A stretch of 45,741 nucleotides of DNA from Acidimicrobiales bacterium (GTDB lineage: Bacteria > Actinomycetota > Acidimicrobiia > Acidimicrobiales > UBA8592): NCBI GenBank assembly GCA_011523005.1, contig WTHU01000151.1, forward strand, positions 1-45,741. The letters run 5' to 3'. Under the pieces are notes generated by a model, which did no database searches, was not told where the DNA came from, and saw nothing but the letters and a program-made list of their open reading frames with translations. Position 1 is the first letter of the stretch, and every line of letters begins with the position of its first letter. Shown one piece after another: positions 35,801 through 44,069 of the stretch. The position numbers and the translations under genes were made by a program.

Positions 35801-37609
35801 TCGAGGAATAGAGCCATAGAGCCTATTGCTCGATTCGATAATATAATCCACCTCATCAAGCTGCGCTAGGAGAACTTCCGATTTCGCTAAACCACTTCCT
35901 GAGTCGATGGACGAATCGGAACGAAAAAGATCAAACTCAACAAACGCATATCTCCTTTCGTCAAGGTCCGCCGAGCGCAGTGGGACGGCATCATCCCAAA
36001 CCTGACGAGAAATCGAAGCCCCAGCAGGAATATTCTCAGTCACCCAAGATGACGCAACCAATCTAGGGTGAGTCCTTTGGTAAACACCATTGACAAAACC
36101 GGCACCCCAAATCAAAACTAATCCCATGGTTAATCCGGAGACTAGTGCAACACAACCCCACACAATCTTGTCACGTTGTTGACCCTTCAATCGGCGGACC
36201 GCCCCGACCCACAATCGATGAAAACCGAATCCTCCGAAAGCAATAAGCATCGGATAAACAGGCAGATAGTAGCGGTTTAAGGGATTGAATTGCGTTGTTA
36301 CAAGTGCCCCCAAAGCAATGATAAACGATATAGGTATCAGTAAAGAAAAGTCTTTTTTACGTAAAATCTCTCTGGAAACAAAAGCAATCCCAATCAAGAC
36401 ACACATACTTATTCCAGGTCCCATACCTGACCAGAACATTGAATTCAAAGGGGCAAATAGGGGAAGGCGATCTACCCACTGAATAACCCACGGAAAATCT
36501 CCACCGTTGTTCACATCCTGTAAATACCTGAGGTCAGTAACAAAATCTGGGTGCAACTTAAGCGAGTTCGAAAAAGCGTATGGATGGAAAACTCGAAAAG
36601 TACCTATTGCCATCAATCCAGAAACCGAGACCAGGACCACAAAGAAAGAAAATGCCTCTGATCGCCTTGCGCTACTAGTTCCCTTATCCCAGTTATTGCT
36701 GAAAGCCGTTAATGCAAAAGCGAAAACTGGGGCAATAAAGACAATGAAACCCGTGAATTTTGATGCGCCAGCTAATCCGCAAAAGAATCCGATACTGAGC
36801 GCTCGAATAATTTCACGTCGTTTGGGGGGATCACCGTTCCCTAGTGTTTGATAGGACTTATAAAATAGAACCGATAATAGAACTGCGGCCGTTCCAAAGA
36901 ACGTTACCCACGGCTCCGCTCCATGGAAATGACTGTATTGAATATGGAGTGGAGCAAACGACAAAAGGATTGCTGCGATAAAACCTGCTGCTCTAGAAAA
37001 CAAGGCCCGTCCCAAAAGATAGGTAAGTAGCACAGTGCCGGTATCAATTAAAGCTGCTAGAAGCCTGCCAATATTTTGGACCTCAAATCCGCTATTGAAG
37101 GTTTTGCCTACGTACATCTCTCCATCTGCAGATAACTGGTCCTCTTTTAAGTTAATTCCAACAGAGTCAATGGCCGATACAACCCAATTGGAAAGAAAGA
37201 AATCTGCCTCTAGGAATTCTGCTACTCCTTTTGCCGCAAACAAGGGGAGAGTGCCATATACCCATGAACTCTGGTAACGATATGGATTTAATTCTGAATC
37301 CTCAGAATTAAAGTATGTCACCGGATCCTCCCATTGAATATCCGAAGTCACAATGCTCCAGTAGCGTTCGTCGGGATGTTGGTGGGTTCCTTCATCCCAG
37401 TCCAAATTCCACACGCGCAAAAGGAAAGCAACCAAAAGCAAAATCACAAGGCCAGCTCGTTGAAGGGAACTTCTCTTCTTCATCTTGAGGGACATGGAAT
37501 CAGCCATGTTAAACATTAGATCGTTGCGCCAAAAGAAATGAATTTTGTCATAATTAGGATAATCTAACGCTCCAAAATAATCTTCATAAAGAGAAACGAA
37601 CTCATACAA
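32816..37609 (-). CDS. Very large membrane protein: N-terminal GT39-like GT-C region plus C-terminal DUF2298/Chlor_Arch_YYY region
   Basis: 1597 aa; N-terminus LRVWNLDWDEGTHQHPDERYW (GT-C acidic motif); middle LPPYDPWFAGGVMNYYYFGWFLLAVPMVALGL with YYYxG; C-terminal soluble tail. True start may be 37507 or 37483. Confidence 0.85.
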   Translation of the reverse strand: MYEFVSLYEDYFGALDYPNYDKIHFFWRNDLMFNMADSMSLKMKKRSSLQRAGLVILLLVAFLLRVWNLDWDEGTHQHPDERYWSIVTSDIQWEDPVTYFNSEDSELNPYRYQSSWVYGTLPLFAAKGVAEFLEADFFLSNWVVSAIDSVGINLKEDQLSADGEMYVGKTFNSGFEVQNIGRLLAALIDTGTVLLTYLLGRALFSRAAGFIAAILLSFAPLHIQYSHFHGAEPWVTFFGTAAVLLSVLFYKSYQTLGNGDPPKRREIIRALSIGFFCGLAGASKFTGFIVFIAPVFAFALTAFSNNWDKGTSSARRSEAFSFFVVLVSVSGLMAIGTFRVFHPYAFSNSLKLHPDFVTDLRYLQDVNNGGDFPWVIQWVDRLPLFAPLNSMFWSGMGPGISMCVLIGIAFVSREILRKKDFSLLIPISFIIALGALVTTQFNPLNRYYLPVYPMLIAFGGFGFHRLWVGAVRRLKGQQRDKIVWGCVALVSGLTMGLVLIWGAGFVNGVYQRTHPRLVASSWVTENIPAGASISRQVWDDAVPLRSADLDERRYAFVEFDLFRSDSSIDSGSGLAKSEVLLAQLDEVDYIIESSNRLYGSIPRMPAEYPSTVAYYEALFNEQLGFTKIVSFENKPSLLGFDFPSWGAEETFSVYDHPTVTIWEKSDDWDIEKARRILNPFAAANAPNLLPREGASNALLLQPSQYRTMQSGDTFDDRFSSNIFAGSFGWLWWFLWLQISALLVLPSVLQLCQSLPDRGYGLSKVFGFLATGTITWVLVSWDVINFSRYAVVVSLLILLTTCLWQLFRNRSMVKDFFLHERRTWVTVEIIFVTVFFAVLALRFLNPDMWDAFRGGEKPMELGYLTAIGRSENLPPYDPWFAGGVMNYYYFGWFLLAVPMVALGLRPEYVFQFGLATYISLAVLGVFTIVMNLVSYTKKKTSFKPSVLSGAIRTGLLASFLFAIAGTFDGVRRYHDQFREINKWNLLSGWPVVGDCLEFLGGFVAWLQGTPLPSYDWWGPSRVNTGNFDITEFPFFTFLFGDLHPHLMGIPIFTLLIALSMAYVFSCQEGRFTHSVVLAAMLGLSIAISKMTNTWDMPTLCLVAVIAFVFGSTIFKVKGLSSTHNNRLSESILWLVASASVALGAFVSGLGWVAAISAIFALTTGVSIFASAELRLRLLIFVRHLIVSLLTFMIFVIPYDEARETFDLSLRRTSWVSPFSDFLSHWGVFFFIALAFICHEVHQRLSGRSVKSIFHARHSHSKCDVLNFWLFVIYALATFSLGLLIGWALALSAFGAAVVVHLLILEMLGTRSIQKIGALCLWALGFAILAGPEIFVVSNDVERMNTVFKFWLQGWTLLALASALSIQVICQSIRAEDKNQVTSQRLSFASLWSFSLIMGLIIVLVYPLSSIGPRLDARFSTDLKTLNGLSYLSTQPIFARYDNGLDAEPSIVPIGEDLELINWLRSSVSGSPTIVEWSGLSYDWNSRIAVHTGLPTVLGWSSHQRQQRSGYQDMVSQRKFEVQNFYTLKDHEFMTDFLLSYGVSYIIVGVQERRFVSSDALEYLAEHPGIRRVFSDDLNSIYRVDELILWELTEAASLN

Positions 37610-37618
37610 TTCAGCGAA

Positions 37619-38266
37619 ATGAGCCGGTATTATCGTTATATGTCAGTTGATGAAACACAGGTCAGTGCCGATGCGTTAGAAGTGACCGACGCTGCCTTAT
37701 CCACGGTATTAGAGGTGCGGTCAGAGGAAGAGAACCCAGAATCCACAGCTCTCAGAGTAGCCATAACTGGATCAAACGGACCCGAATTCTCCTATGACCT
37801 CTCTTTCGAAGATATTGACGAAGCTGGCCCCGAAGACCACATATATCAGGTGGATGAACTAACCGTTATCATCCCCAAATCTGATCTTGAGAATTTAACG
37901 GGAGCCACTCTTGACCTTCCAAGCAATCCGATGCAAGGCGGATTAGTGATACGAAACCCTAATCGTCCAAAAATGTTAGAAGGTGAAGATATCGAGCTCA
38001 CAGGCACGCCTGGACAGAAACTTCAACAGCTACTCGATACACACATTAACCCGTCCTTAGCGGCTCATTCAGGCTATGCAGAGTTAGTGAAAATGGACGG
38101 AACAGTAGCTCATATCCTCATGGGAGGTGGTTGCCAAGGATGTGCTATGTCAGCAGCTACCCTCAGGCAAGGCATTGAAGTAATGATCGCAGAAGCAATT
38201 CCTGAAATCACTGAAATTATTGACGTTACTGACCACGAAGCGGGAGAGAACCCTTTCTTCGAGTGA
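37619..38266 (+). CDS. Nfu-type Fe-S cluster carrier (NfuA-like; start may be 37640)
   Basis: C-terminal NifU domain LDTHINPSLAAHSGYAELVKMDGTVAHILMGGGCQGCAMSAATLRQGIEVMI; N-terminal A-type-like domain without Cys. Confidence 0.9.
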   Translation: MSRYYRYMSVDETQVSADALEVTDAALSTVLEVRSEEENPESTALRVAITGSNGPEFSYDLSFEDIDEAGPEDHIYQVDELTVIIPKSDLENLTGATLDLPSNPMQGGLVIRNPNRPKMLEGEDIELTGTPGQKLQQLLDTHINPSLAAHSGYAELVKMDGTVAHILMGGGCQGCAMSAATLRQGIEVMIAEAIPEITEIIDVTDHEAGENPFFE

Positions 38267-38274
38267 TATAGGAT

Positions 38275-40113
38275 TTACAAATCTGCTTCGAGGATTGTCT
38301 TCACTATCCCGTCACAGTCAAGACCTAACTCAGACAGAAGATCTTCAGGGTTTCCTTGATCAACGAACGAAACAGGGACCCCTTTTGTAATTATCGTTGG
38401 GGCTGGTCCGTTTAGATCTCGCAGATGGTTCGCTATAGAGGACCCGATACCTCCCTCAACAATGCCATCTTCAAGGGTCACAACAAGAGAATGATTATGG
38501 GCAGCAGCTATCATTTTGGAATCTAGTGGTGAGACAGCACGAACATCCCAAACGCTTACACTACGACCCTGCTGCTGGAGTTTCTCCGATGCGCTGATAG
38601 CGGTCTCCAACATTTTCCCCACAGAAAGAATACAAATATCGGACCCTTCGGAAACCATGCGCGCATTTAATCCAGACCCAACCTCGGTTTCAGGAACCGA
38701 AGGGGCAGGTGTTCGCGGGTAGCGGATCGCTACAGGTCCGGAAGTAATCTTTAAAGCGTCAGAAAACATCTGTTGCAGTTCTTGATAAGAAGAAGGAGCG
38801 AACATTGTCATTCCAGGCACCTTCGTAAGTAACACCATGTCCAATAAGCCATGATGGGATGCGCCATCTGGCCCAGTGATTCCAGCCCTGTCAATGCAGA
38901 AGATTACAGGTTGCTCGTGCAACGCAACATCAAAACTGACTTGATCAAAGGCCCGATTCAAGAACGTAGCGTAAACAGCGATCACGGGGCGAAGTCCGCC
39001 CATAGCCATTCCCGCAGCAGCCGTAGTAGCATGCTGCTCTGCTATGCCAACGTCAAAGAAGCGATCAGGAAAACGCTCAGAGAAGGGAAGCAGGCCGGTG
39101 CTGTCCGGCATTGCTGCTGTGATTGCAACTAATTCAGGATGGTTTTCAGCCTCTTTGATCAGTATCTCTGTAAAAGCAGCGGTGTAGCTCCCTGGTTTGG
39201 GAGCCCCGATGTCATGCAGTCGCTTAATCGGATCATTTTCAGCTGGGCCGTAGCCTCTACCTTTTTCGGTAAGGACGTGAATAACAGTAGGTCCTTCGAA
39301 ACCGGATGCATTACGAAGCGCTTTCTCAAGTCCCTCAATATTATGCCCATCAAAAGGCCCGTTATAACGAATACCCAAATCTTCAAAGAACGATGTCGGG
39401 TCCCAAATTTCTCTAACAGCAGCCTTTGCTGCATCAATCGCCCGCTCAACAGATAACCCTAAGACTTCCCGAGATGGTAATAGGCTCTTTACTTTTGATT
39501 CAATTTTTTCCTGCTGCTCAAGATATTTCGGGTTATTGCGAAGTTTCTTTAGGCTATCTGAGAGAAGAGAAACCGTTGGAGCATAGGACCTGCCATTGTC
39601 ATTGAGAATAATGATGGCGTTACTTCCAGAATGTCCAAGGTTATTGAGCCCCTCAAATGCCATACCCCCAGTCAACGCACCATCACCGATCACCGCTATG
39701 ACCCGCCTGCCTTCTCCTATGTCACTTTCTTGGGCAGTTGCAAGACCAAAAGCGTAACTTAATGCAGTAGAAGCATGACTATTTTCAATCCAATCGTGTT
39801 CAGACTCAGATCGGCTTGGGTATCCAGAGAGGCCTCCGCCTTTTCGTAGCGTTTTGAAGTCTCCCAATCGCCCAGTAAGCATCTTGTGAACGTAAGCCTG
39901 ATGTCCGGTGTCCCACAAAAGAATGTCACGGGGGGAGTCAAAAACTCGGTGCAGCGCAATCGTAAGTTCCACGACTCCCAAATTAGAACCCAGATGACCA
40001 CCATTCTCTTCAACAGTGTCAACGATGAACTGACGAATATCCGAACTAAGAGAATTTAACTGATCGTAGGACAAACGCCGTAGATCAGCAGGACATGTAA
40101 TCTGTTCAAGCAT
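38275..40113 (-). CDS. dxs: 1-deoxy-D-xylulose-5-phosphate synthase
   Basis: ENGGHLGSNLGVVELTIALHRVFDSP, GHQAYVHKMLTGR, GLSGYPSRSESEHDWIENSHASTALSYAFGLA, GDGALTGGMAFEGLNNLG, DVGIAEQHATTAAAGMA. Confidence 0.97.
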   Translation of the reverse strand: MLEQITCPADLRRLSYDQLNSLSSDIRQFIVDTVEENGGHLGSNLGVVELTIALHRVFDSPRDILLWDTGHQAYVHKMLTGRLGDFKTLRKGGGLSGYPSRSESEHDWIENSHASTALSYAFGLATAQESDIGEGRRVIAVIGDGALTGGMAFEGLNNLGHSGSNAIIILNDNGRSYAPTVSLLSDSLKKLRNNPKYLEQQEKIESKVKSLLPSREVLGLSVERAIDAAKAAVREIWDPTSFFEDLGIRYNGPFDGHNIEGLEKALRNASGFEGPTVIHVLTEKGRGYGPAENDPIKRLHDIGAPKPGSYTAAFTEILIKEAENHPELVAITAAMPDSTGLLPFSERFPDRFFDVGIAEQHATTAAAGMAMGGLRPVIAVYATFLNRAFDQVSFDVALHEQPVIFCIDRAGITGPDGASHHGLLDMVLLTKVPGMTMFAPSSYQELQQMFSDALKITSGPVAIRYPRTPAPSVPETEVGSGLNARMVSEGSDICILSVGKMLETAISASEKLQQQGRSVSVWDVRAVSPLDSKMIAAAHNHSLVVTLEDGIVEGGIGSSIANHLRDLNGPAPTIITKGVPVSFVDQGNPEDLLSELGLDCDGIVKTILEADL

Positions 40114-40188
40114 AGTAAAGAAGCCTCATTAATAAGCTAACAATATGATACCTGGTGAACATAGTCGCACGGCTATGAAATTCGGCAC

Positions 40189-40992
40189 CTACGTACTGTC
40201 AGCCGTAATGCGTGTCCGCAAAGCAACACTATCAAACCAAGAAATTAGACGAACACCAAGGTAGTGGGCGACTCCAAGGACAACGACCCCTCCAAGGGCA
40301 TCTATCCAGTAATGATTCGCAGTAACCACGATCGCAAATAATGTTAACGGCGGATAGGACGCTATTGCGAAACGTCCGAATTTGGTAGTTATATGCTTCC
40401 GAATCGCAAGCCAACTCCAGAGAGCCCATGCAAAGTGCAGACTTGGCATAGCAGCATACTGGTTTGAGAGACTTTCCATTAATCCTGAATCAAAGCTCCA
40501 CAGACCACCATATTCTGCCATTGTGTCGATGTACGGGCTATCAATACATGCTCCCACCTCACGGCAATTACCAAGTAACCGTGGAGGCATCAGAGGAAAG
40601 AGGGCAAAGCCTATTAAGGCTAAACCAGTAGTTAGAAGCCCAATAGTCCGCCATTTTCGATACTCATCACTAGCTCGTAAAAACAGATAAATCAGGACGC
40701 CAAGCGTCACTACAAAATGTAAAGTTCCGTAGAAAATATTCCAGAAGCGCAAAAACCATACCCAACTATCGAACCAACTTTGTAGAGTTGGTTCGAAATA
40801 CAGACCAAAGAAACGCTCAGTTTCGATCATGTAATCCGCATTACGGTAAGCAGTATCTGAGGTCACTGATGCAGACCCAAACTGATTCCGCACCCATGAG
40901 TAACATGAATAGCAGATAGCTATAAGAAGTAATTCCCGTACCCATACCCATTTCCTTGATGAGTACCTGGTTTCAACAACGTCACTTCTCAT
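40189..40992 (-). CDS. PAP2 superfamily phosphatase/phosphotransferase
   Basis: PLMPPRLLG, YAAMPSLHFAWALWSW, ANHYWIDALGGVVV motifs in a polytopic membrane protein. Confidence 0.9.
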   Translation of the reverse strand: MRSDVVETRYSSRKWVWVRELLLIAICYSCYSWVRNQFGSASVTSDTAYRNADYMIETERFFGLYFEPTLQSWFDSWVWFLRFWNIFYGTLHFVVTLGVLIYLFLRASDEYRKWRTIGLLTTGLALIGFALFPLMPPRLLGNCREVGACIDSPYIDTMAEYGGLWSFDSGLMESLSNQYAAMPSLHFAWALWSWLAIRKHITTKFGRFAIASYPPLTLFAIVVTANHYWIDALGGVVVLGVAHYLGVRLISWFDSVALRTRITADST

Positions 40993-41004
40993 TATGACCT
41001 TAAA

Positions 41005-42048
41005 CTATGTTTCGCTCCGAGCGGGATCAGCTCCATTGGTTCCTTTTCGTCCACCAAAAATAAGGAGAGGGAAACCTATTAGACTCCCAAGAAGCGTTAA
41101 CGCATAGATGGATAGTCCTAGGGCAAGTGCTTGTTCAGAGGGAACATTTATGCCTGAAAGGAAAACAACAAGCGTTCCTTCTCTAACCCCTAATCCCCCT
41201 ATGCCAAGAGGAAGCACTTGAATAATAAGAACAGCTGGAATAAATGCCATAAGTGCTGTTAACCCAACCTGATCAATGCCGAGTGCTTCTACAGCGCAAC
41301 CAGCAGCTAAAAGAAGCATAAACTGGTAAGCGAATGCAGAGAAGATTACTTCTCTAGCTGCTTTTGGATGTTGCCTCAGGCGATCAATTCCCAAATGGAT
41401 AGCATTCGCAAAACGTAAAACCCCTTGCCGGTTGCGCAAGCCCTCGCCAATGCGGTCATTGCCTAGCAACAGTAGAACAAGCCCTAAACCTACCAGTGTT
41501 ATAAAACCTACTACTAACGGAATTCTAGTTGAGTTGCCCAAGCCAGTTAAGCCGGGGTTTATAGCGAATCCAATAAACGTTATCACCGGTAAAACCAGCC
41601 ACCCGCTTAACCGTTCAAAGACGACCGAGGTGAAGCTAATAGGGCCGTCATCCGTATCCTTTGTTAATCGACTCACTCTAACGACATCACCACCAACTGT
41701 CGTTGGAAGAAAATTAGAGACGAATTGCCCAGACATATAATGACTAAATAGTCTCCCAAGTGGTTGGCGAACGCCCAAAGCTATTAAAACCCTTTGCCAG
41801 CGAACTGCTCCAAGAATAAAACCAGCCAACGTGAACACAAAAGCCCCGATGCTCCAAACAGCAGTTTCACTATTCCAATCAGGAAGTTCATCCCAGTCAA
41901 TATCATCCATTGACACGACAACAACGACTAGCAAGGCAACGCTCAAGCCAATACGAAGTGGTACCGTAACGTACTTGCTCCTCCACCATTGCGACTTCCG
42001 ATTTGCAACGCTCGCAGTTGTTTCAAAGCTCATCTTAAATTGACCCAC
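41005..42048 (-). CDS. Lysylphosphatidylglycerol synthase TM region/UPF0104 flippase-like protein
   Basis: ALGVRQPLGRLFSHYMSGQFVSNFLPTTVGGDVVRVSRL...FERLSGWLVL...PLGIGGLGVREGTLVVFLSG. Confidence 0.88.
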   Translation of the reverse strand: MGQFKMSFETTASVANRKSQWWRSKYVTVPLRIGLSVALLVVVVVSMDDIDWDELPDWNSETAVWSIGAFVFTLAGFILGAVRWQRVLIALGVRQPLGRLFSHYMSGQFVSNFLPTTVGGDVVRVSRLTKDTDDGPISFTSVVFERLSGWLVLPVITFIGFAINPGLTGLGNSTRIPLVVGFITLVGLGLVLLLLGNDRIGEGLRNRQGVLRFANAIHLGIDRLRQHPKAAREVIFSAFAYQFMLLLAAGCAVEALGIDQVGLTALMAFIPAVLIIQVLPLGIGGLGVREGTLVVFLSGINVPSEQALALGLSIYALTLLGSLIGFPLLIFGGRKGTNGADPARSET

Positions 42049-42187
42049 TCCACTGGTTAATTCGCTGTACAGTTCGCATCTACGTAACCTAGATAGACTA
42101 TTGGCACAAAAGCTACTTTTATCGGATGCCTTACGTTAAAACCGGCAAAAAGTAGAAAACCCTTGAATTTAATGCGCTTTTAAACCC

Positions 42188-42586
42188 TCAAGAAACATCC
42201 ACTCGCTCCATGAAACGGTTTCTAAACACAATTACGCGTGTGATCTGCCCCATAGCAATCTGTAACGGTTCCGCATCATCACTTATCTCAAATGCGCTCA
42301 CTTGAAAAGTGAGTCTTCGGCCATCGACTCTCGTTAACAAGGCACTGACTCTCACCGTTGCACCAAGTCCTGTCGGATTCACATGATCAACCCTAACGCG
42401 CATACCAACAGTTGTTTCCTCTTCAGAGATGTAGTCAGCGACTGCAGACATTGTTTGTGCCTCACACCATGCGATAACTCTTGGGGTCGCTAAAACATCA
42501 ACGTCACCAGATGCCAATGAGGTCGCTAAATCATCTTCTTTCACTGTGTAGTCAGCCGCTGCAGGAATAGGTGGTTCCAATGCCAT
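42188..42586 (-). CDS. Hot-dog thioesterase, FlK-like
   Basis: LATPRVIAWCEAQTMSAVADYISEEETTVGMRVRVDHVNPTGLGATVRVSALL resembles the FlK/thioesterase pattern (ATP...E...VGxxVxxxHxxPTxxG). Confidence 0.8.
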   Translation of the reverse strand: MALEPPIPAAADYTVKEDDLATSLASGDVDVLATPRVIAWCEAQTMSAVADYISEEETTVGMRVRVDHVNPTGLGATVRVSALLTRVDGRRLTFQVSAFEISDDAEPLQIAMGQITRVIVFRNRFMERVDVS

Positions 42587-42661
42587 ACATGTACCATACG
42601 CAAATAGAGCCGTTCATTGTCGGATAGGGGCAATGACTTATGAAACAAGTAATCTATAAGT

Positions 42662-44065
42662 ATGGAAAAAGAGATGATAGACAAAGAATTAATTGAGAAT
42701 GCAATAGCCGAAGCGTTAAAGACTGGCGGTGATTTCGCTGAAATCTTTGTTGAAGATAAGCGTTCTTCGTCGGCATATTTTGATGACGGAAAAGTAGAAG
42801 AATTAACATCAGGAAGAGATCGCGGTGCAGGAATACGAGTCGTTGTAGGCGAGACAACAGGTTTTGCTCATACAGCTGATCTAAGTACGCAAGGGCTCTT
42901 AGAAGCTGCTAGATCAGCCGCAGCCGCAGCGCGTAGTAACGGAGGCGCCAGTTCGGCTAGCAACTTAACAGCCTCCAGTAACCCATCTCCAAATCCTGTC
43001 CTTGTCCTTCCTGAAACAGTCGAAAAAATAAAAAAAGTGGAATTGTTAAAAAGGGCTGACGAAGTAGCTCGCAGCCAAAGCAAATCAATAACTCAAGTAT
43101 CTGCAAGATATGGAGACTCACGGCGCCGTATTCTCGTGGCAAACAGCGACGGAGTGTACGCCTCAGACGATCAGGTCAGGACTCTATTCTCAGTTGCATG
43201 TGTCGCTACAGGTGATGCTGGGATGCAGACAGGAAGAGAATCTACAGGGAGACCTATTGGGTTTGAATTATTTGATGAATATGACGTTGAGGAATTAGCA
43301 GAAACAGCAGCACAAAGGGCATTAACCAAATTAAACGCGAGACCCGCACCCAGCGGAGCAATGCCAGTAGTCATCGGTTGTGGCGGCGGCGGAGTTCTCT
43401 TCCATGAAGCATGCGGTCACGGATTAGAAGCTGACCTAGTTAAAAAACAGGCATCAGTATTCGCTGAGCGAACCGGTGAACAAGTAGCAAGCGAACTGGT
43501 GACACTAATTGACGATGGAACTATGGCTAAAGAATGGGGAGCTTTCGCAATAGACGATGAAGGTCACCCAGCTCAAAAGAACACTTTAATTCAAGATGGA
43601 ATATTAATGGACTACATGTGGGATGGATTGCGGTCACGATCCCAAGGGCGAAAGAGCAGTGGAAATGGGAGACGACAAAGTTACATGGTGCTACCGATGG
43701 TTCGCATGACCAACACATACATTGCGAACGGAAAAACTGACCCGGCAGACATTATCGCCGATACCAAGCAAGGAGTCTACGTAGCTCACCTTGGAGGGGG
43801 ACAAGTTAACACAGCGACTGGCGATTTTGTATTTGGAATGACCGAAGCCTACTTAATTGAAGATGGGAAAGTTACTGCACCAATACGCGAAGGAAATTTA
43901 ATAGGTAACGGCCCAGAAGTCCTCAATCAAATAGATGCCCTAGGGAACGATTTCGCAATGGGATCTCCGGGCACTTGTGGCAAAGACGGTCAAGGAGTAC
44001 CAGTCGGAGATGGGACACCGACCTTACGAGTCCAAAGTTTGACCGTCGGTGGGACTGCGGCATAG
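42662..44065 (+). CDS. tldD: TldD-type metallopeptidase subunit
   Basis: VVIGCGGGGVLFHEACGHGLEADLV (HExxxH), DDGTMAKEWGAFAIDDEGHPAQKNTLIQDGIL, VAHLGGGQVNTATGDFVFGMTEAYLIEDGK. Confidence 0.93.
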   Translation: MEKEMIDKELIENAIAEALKTGGDFAEIFVEDKRSSSAYFDDGKVEELTSGRDRGAGIRVVVGETTGFAHTADLSTQGLLEAARSAAAAARSNGGASSASNLTASSNPSPNPVLVLPETVEKIKKVELLKRADEVARSQSKSITQVSARYGDSRRRILVANSDGVYASDDQVRTLFSVACVATGDAGMQTGRESTGRPIGFELFDEYDVEELAETAAQRALTKLNARPAPSGAMPVVIGCGGGGVLFHEACGHGLEADLVKKQASVFAERTGEQVASELVTLIDDGTMAKEWGAFAIDDEGHPAQKNTLIQDGILMDYMWDGLRSRSQGRKSSGNGRRQSYMVLPMVRMTNTYIANGKTDPADIIADTKQGVYVAHLGGGQVNTATGDFVFGMTEAYLIEDGKVTAPIREGNLIGNGPEVLNQIDALGNDFAMGSPGTCGKDGQGVPVGDGTPTLRVQSLTVGGTAA

Positions 44066-44069
44066 AAGC

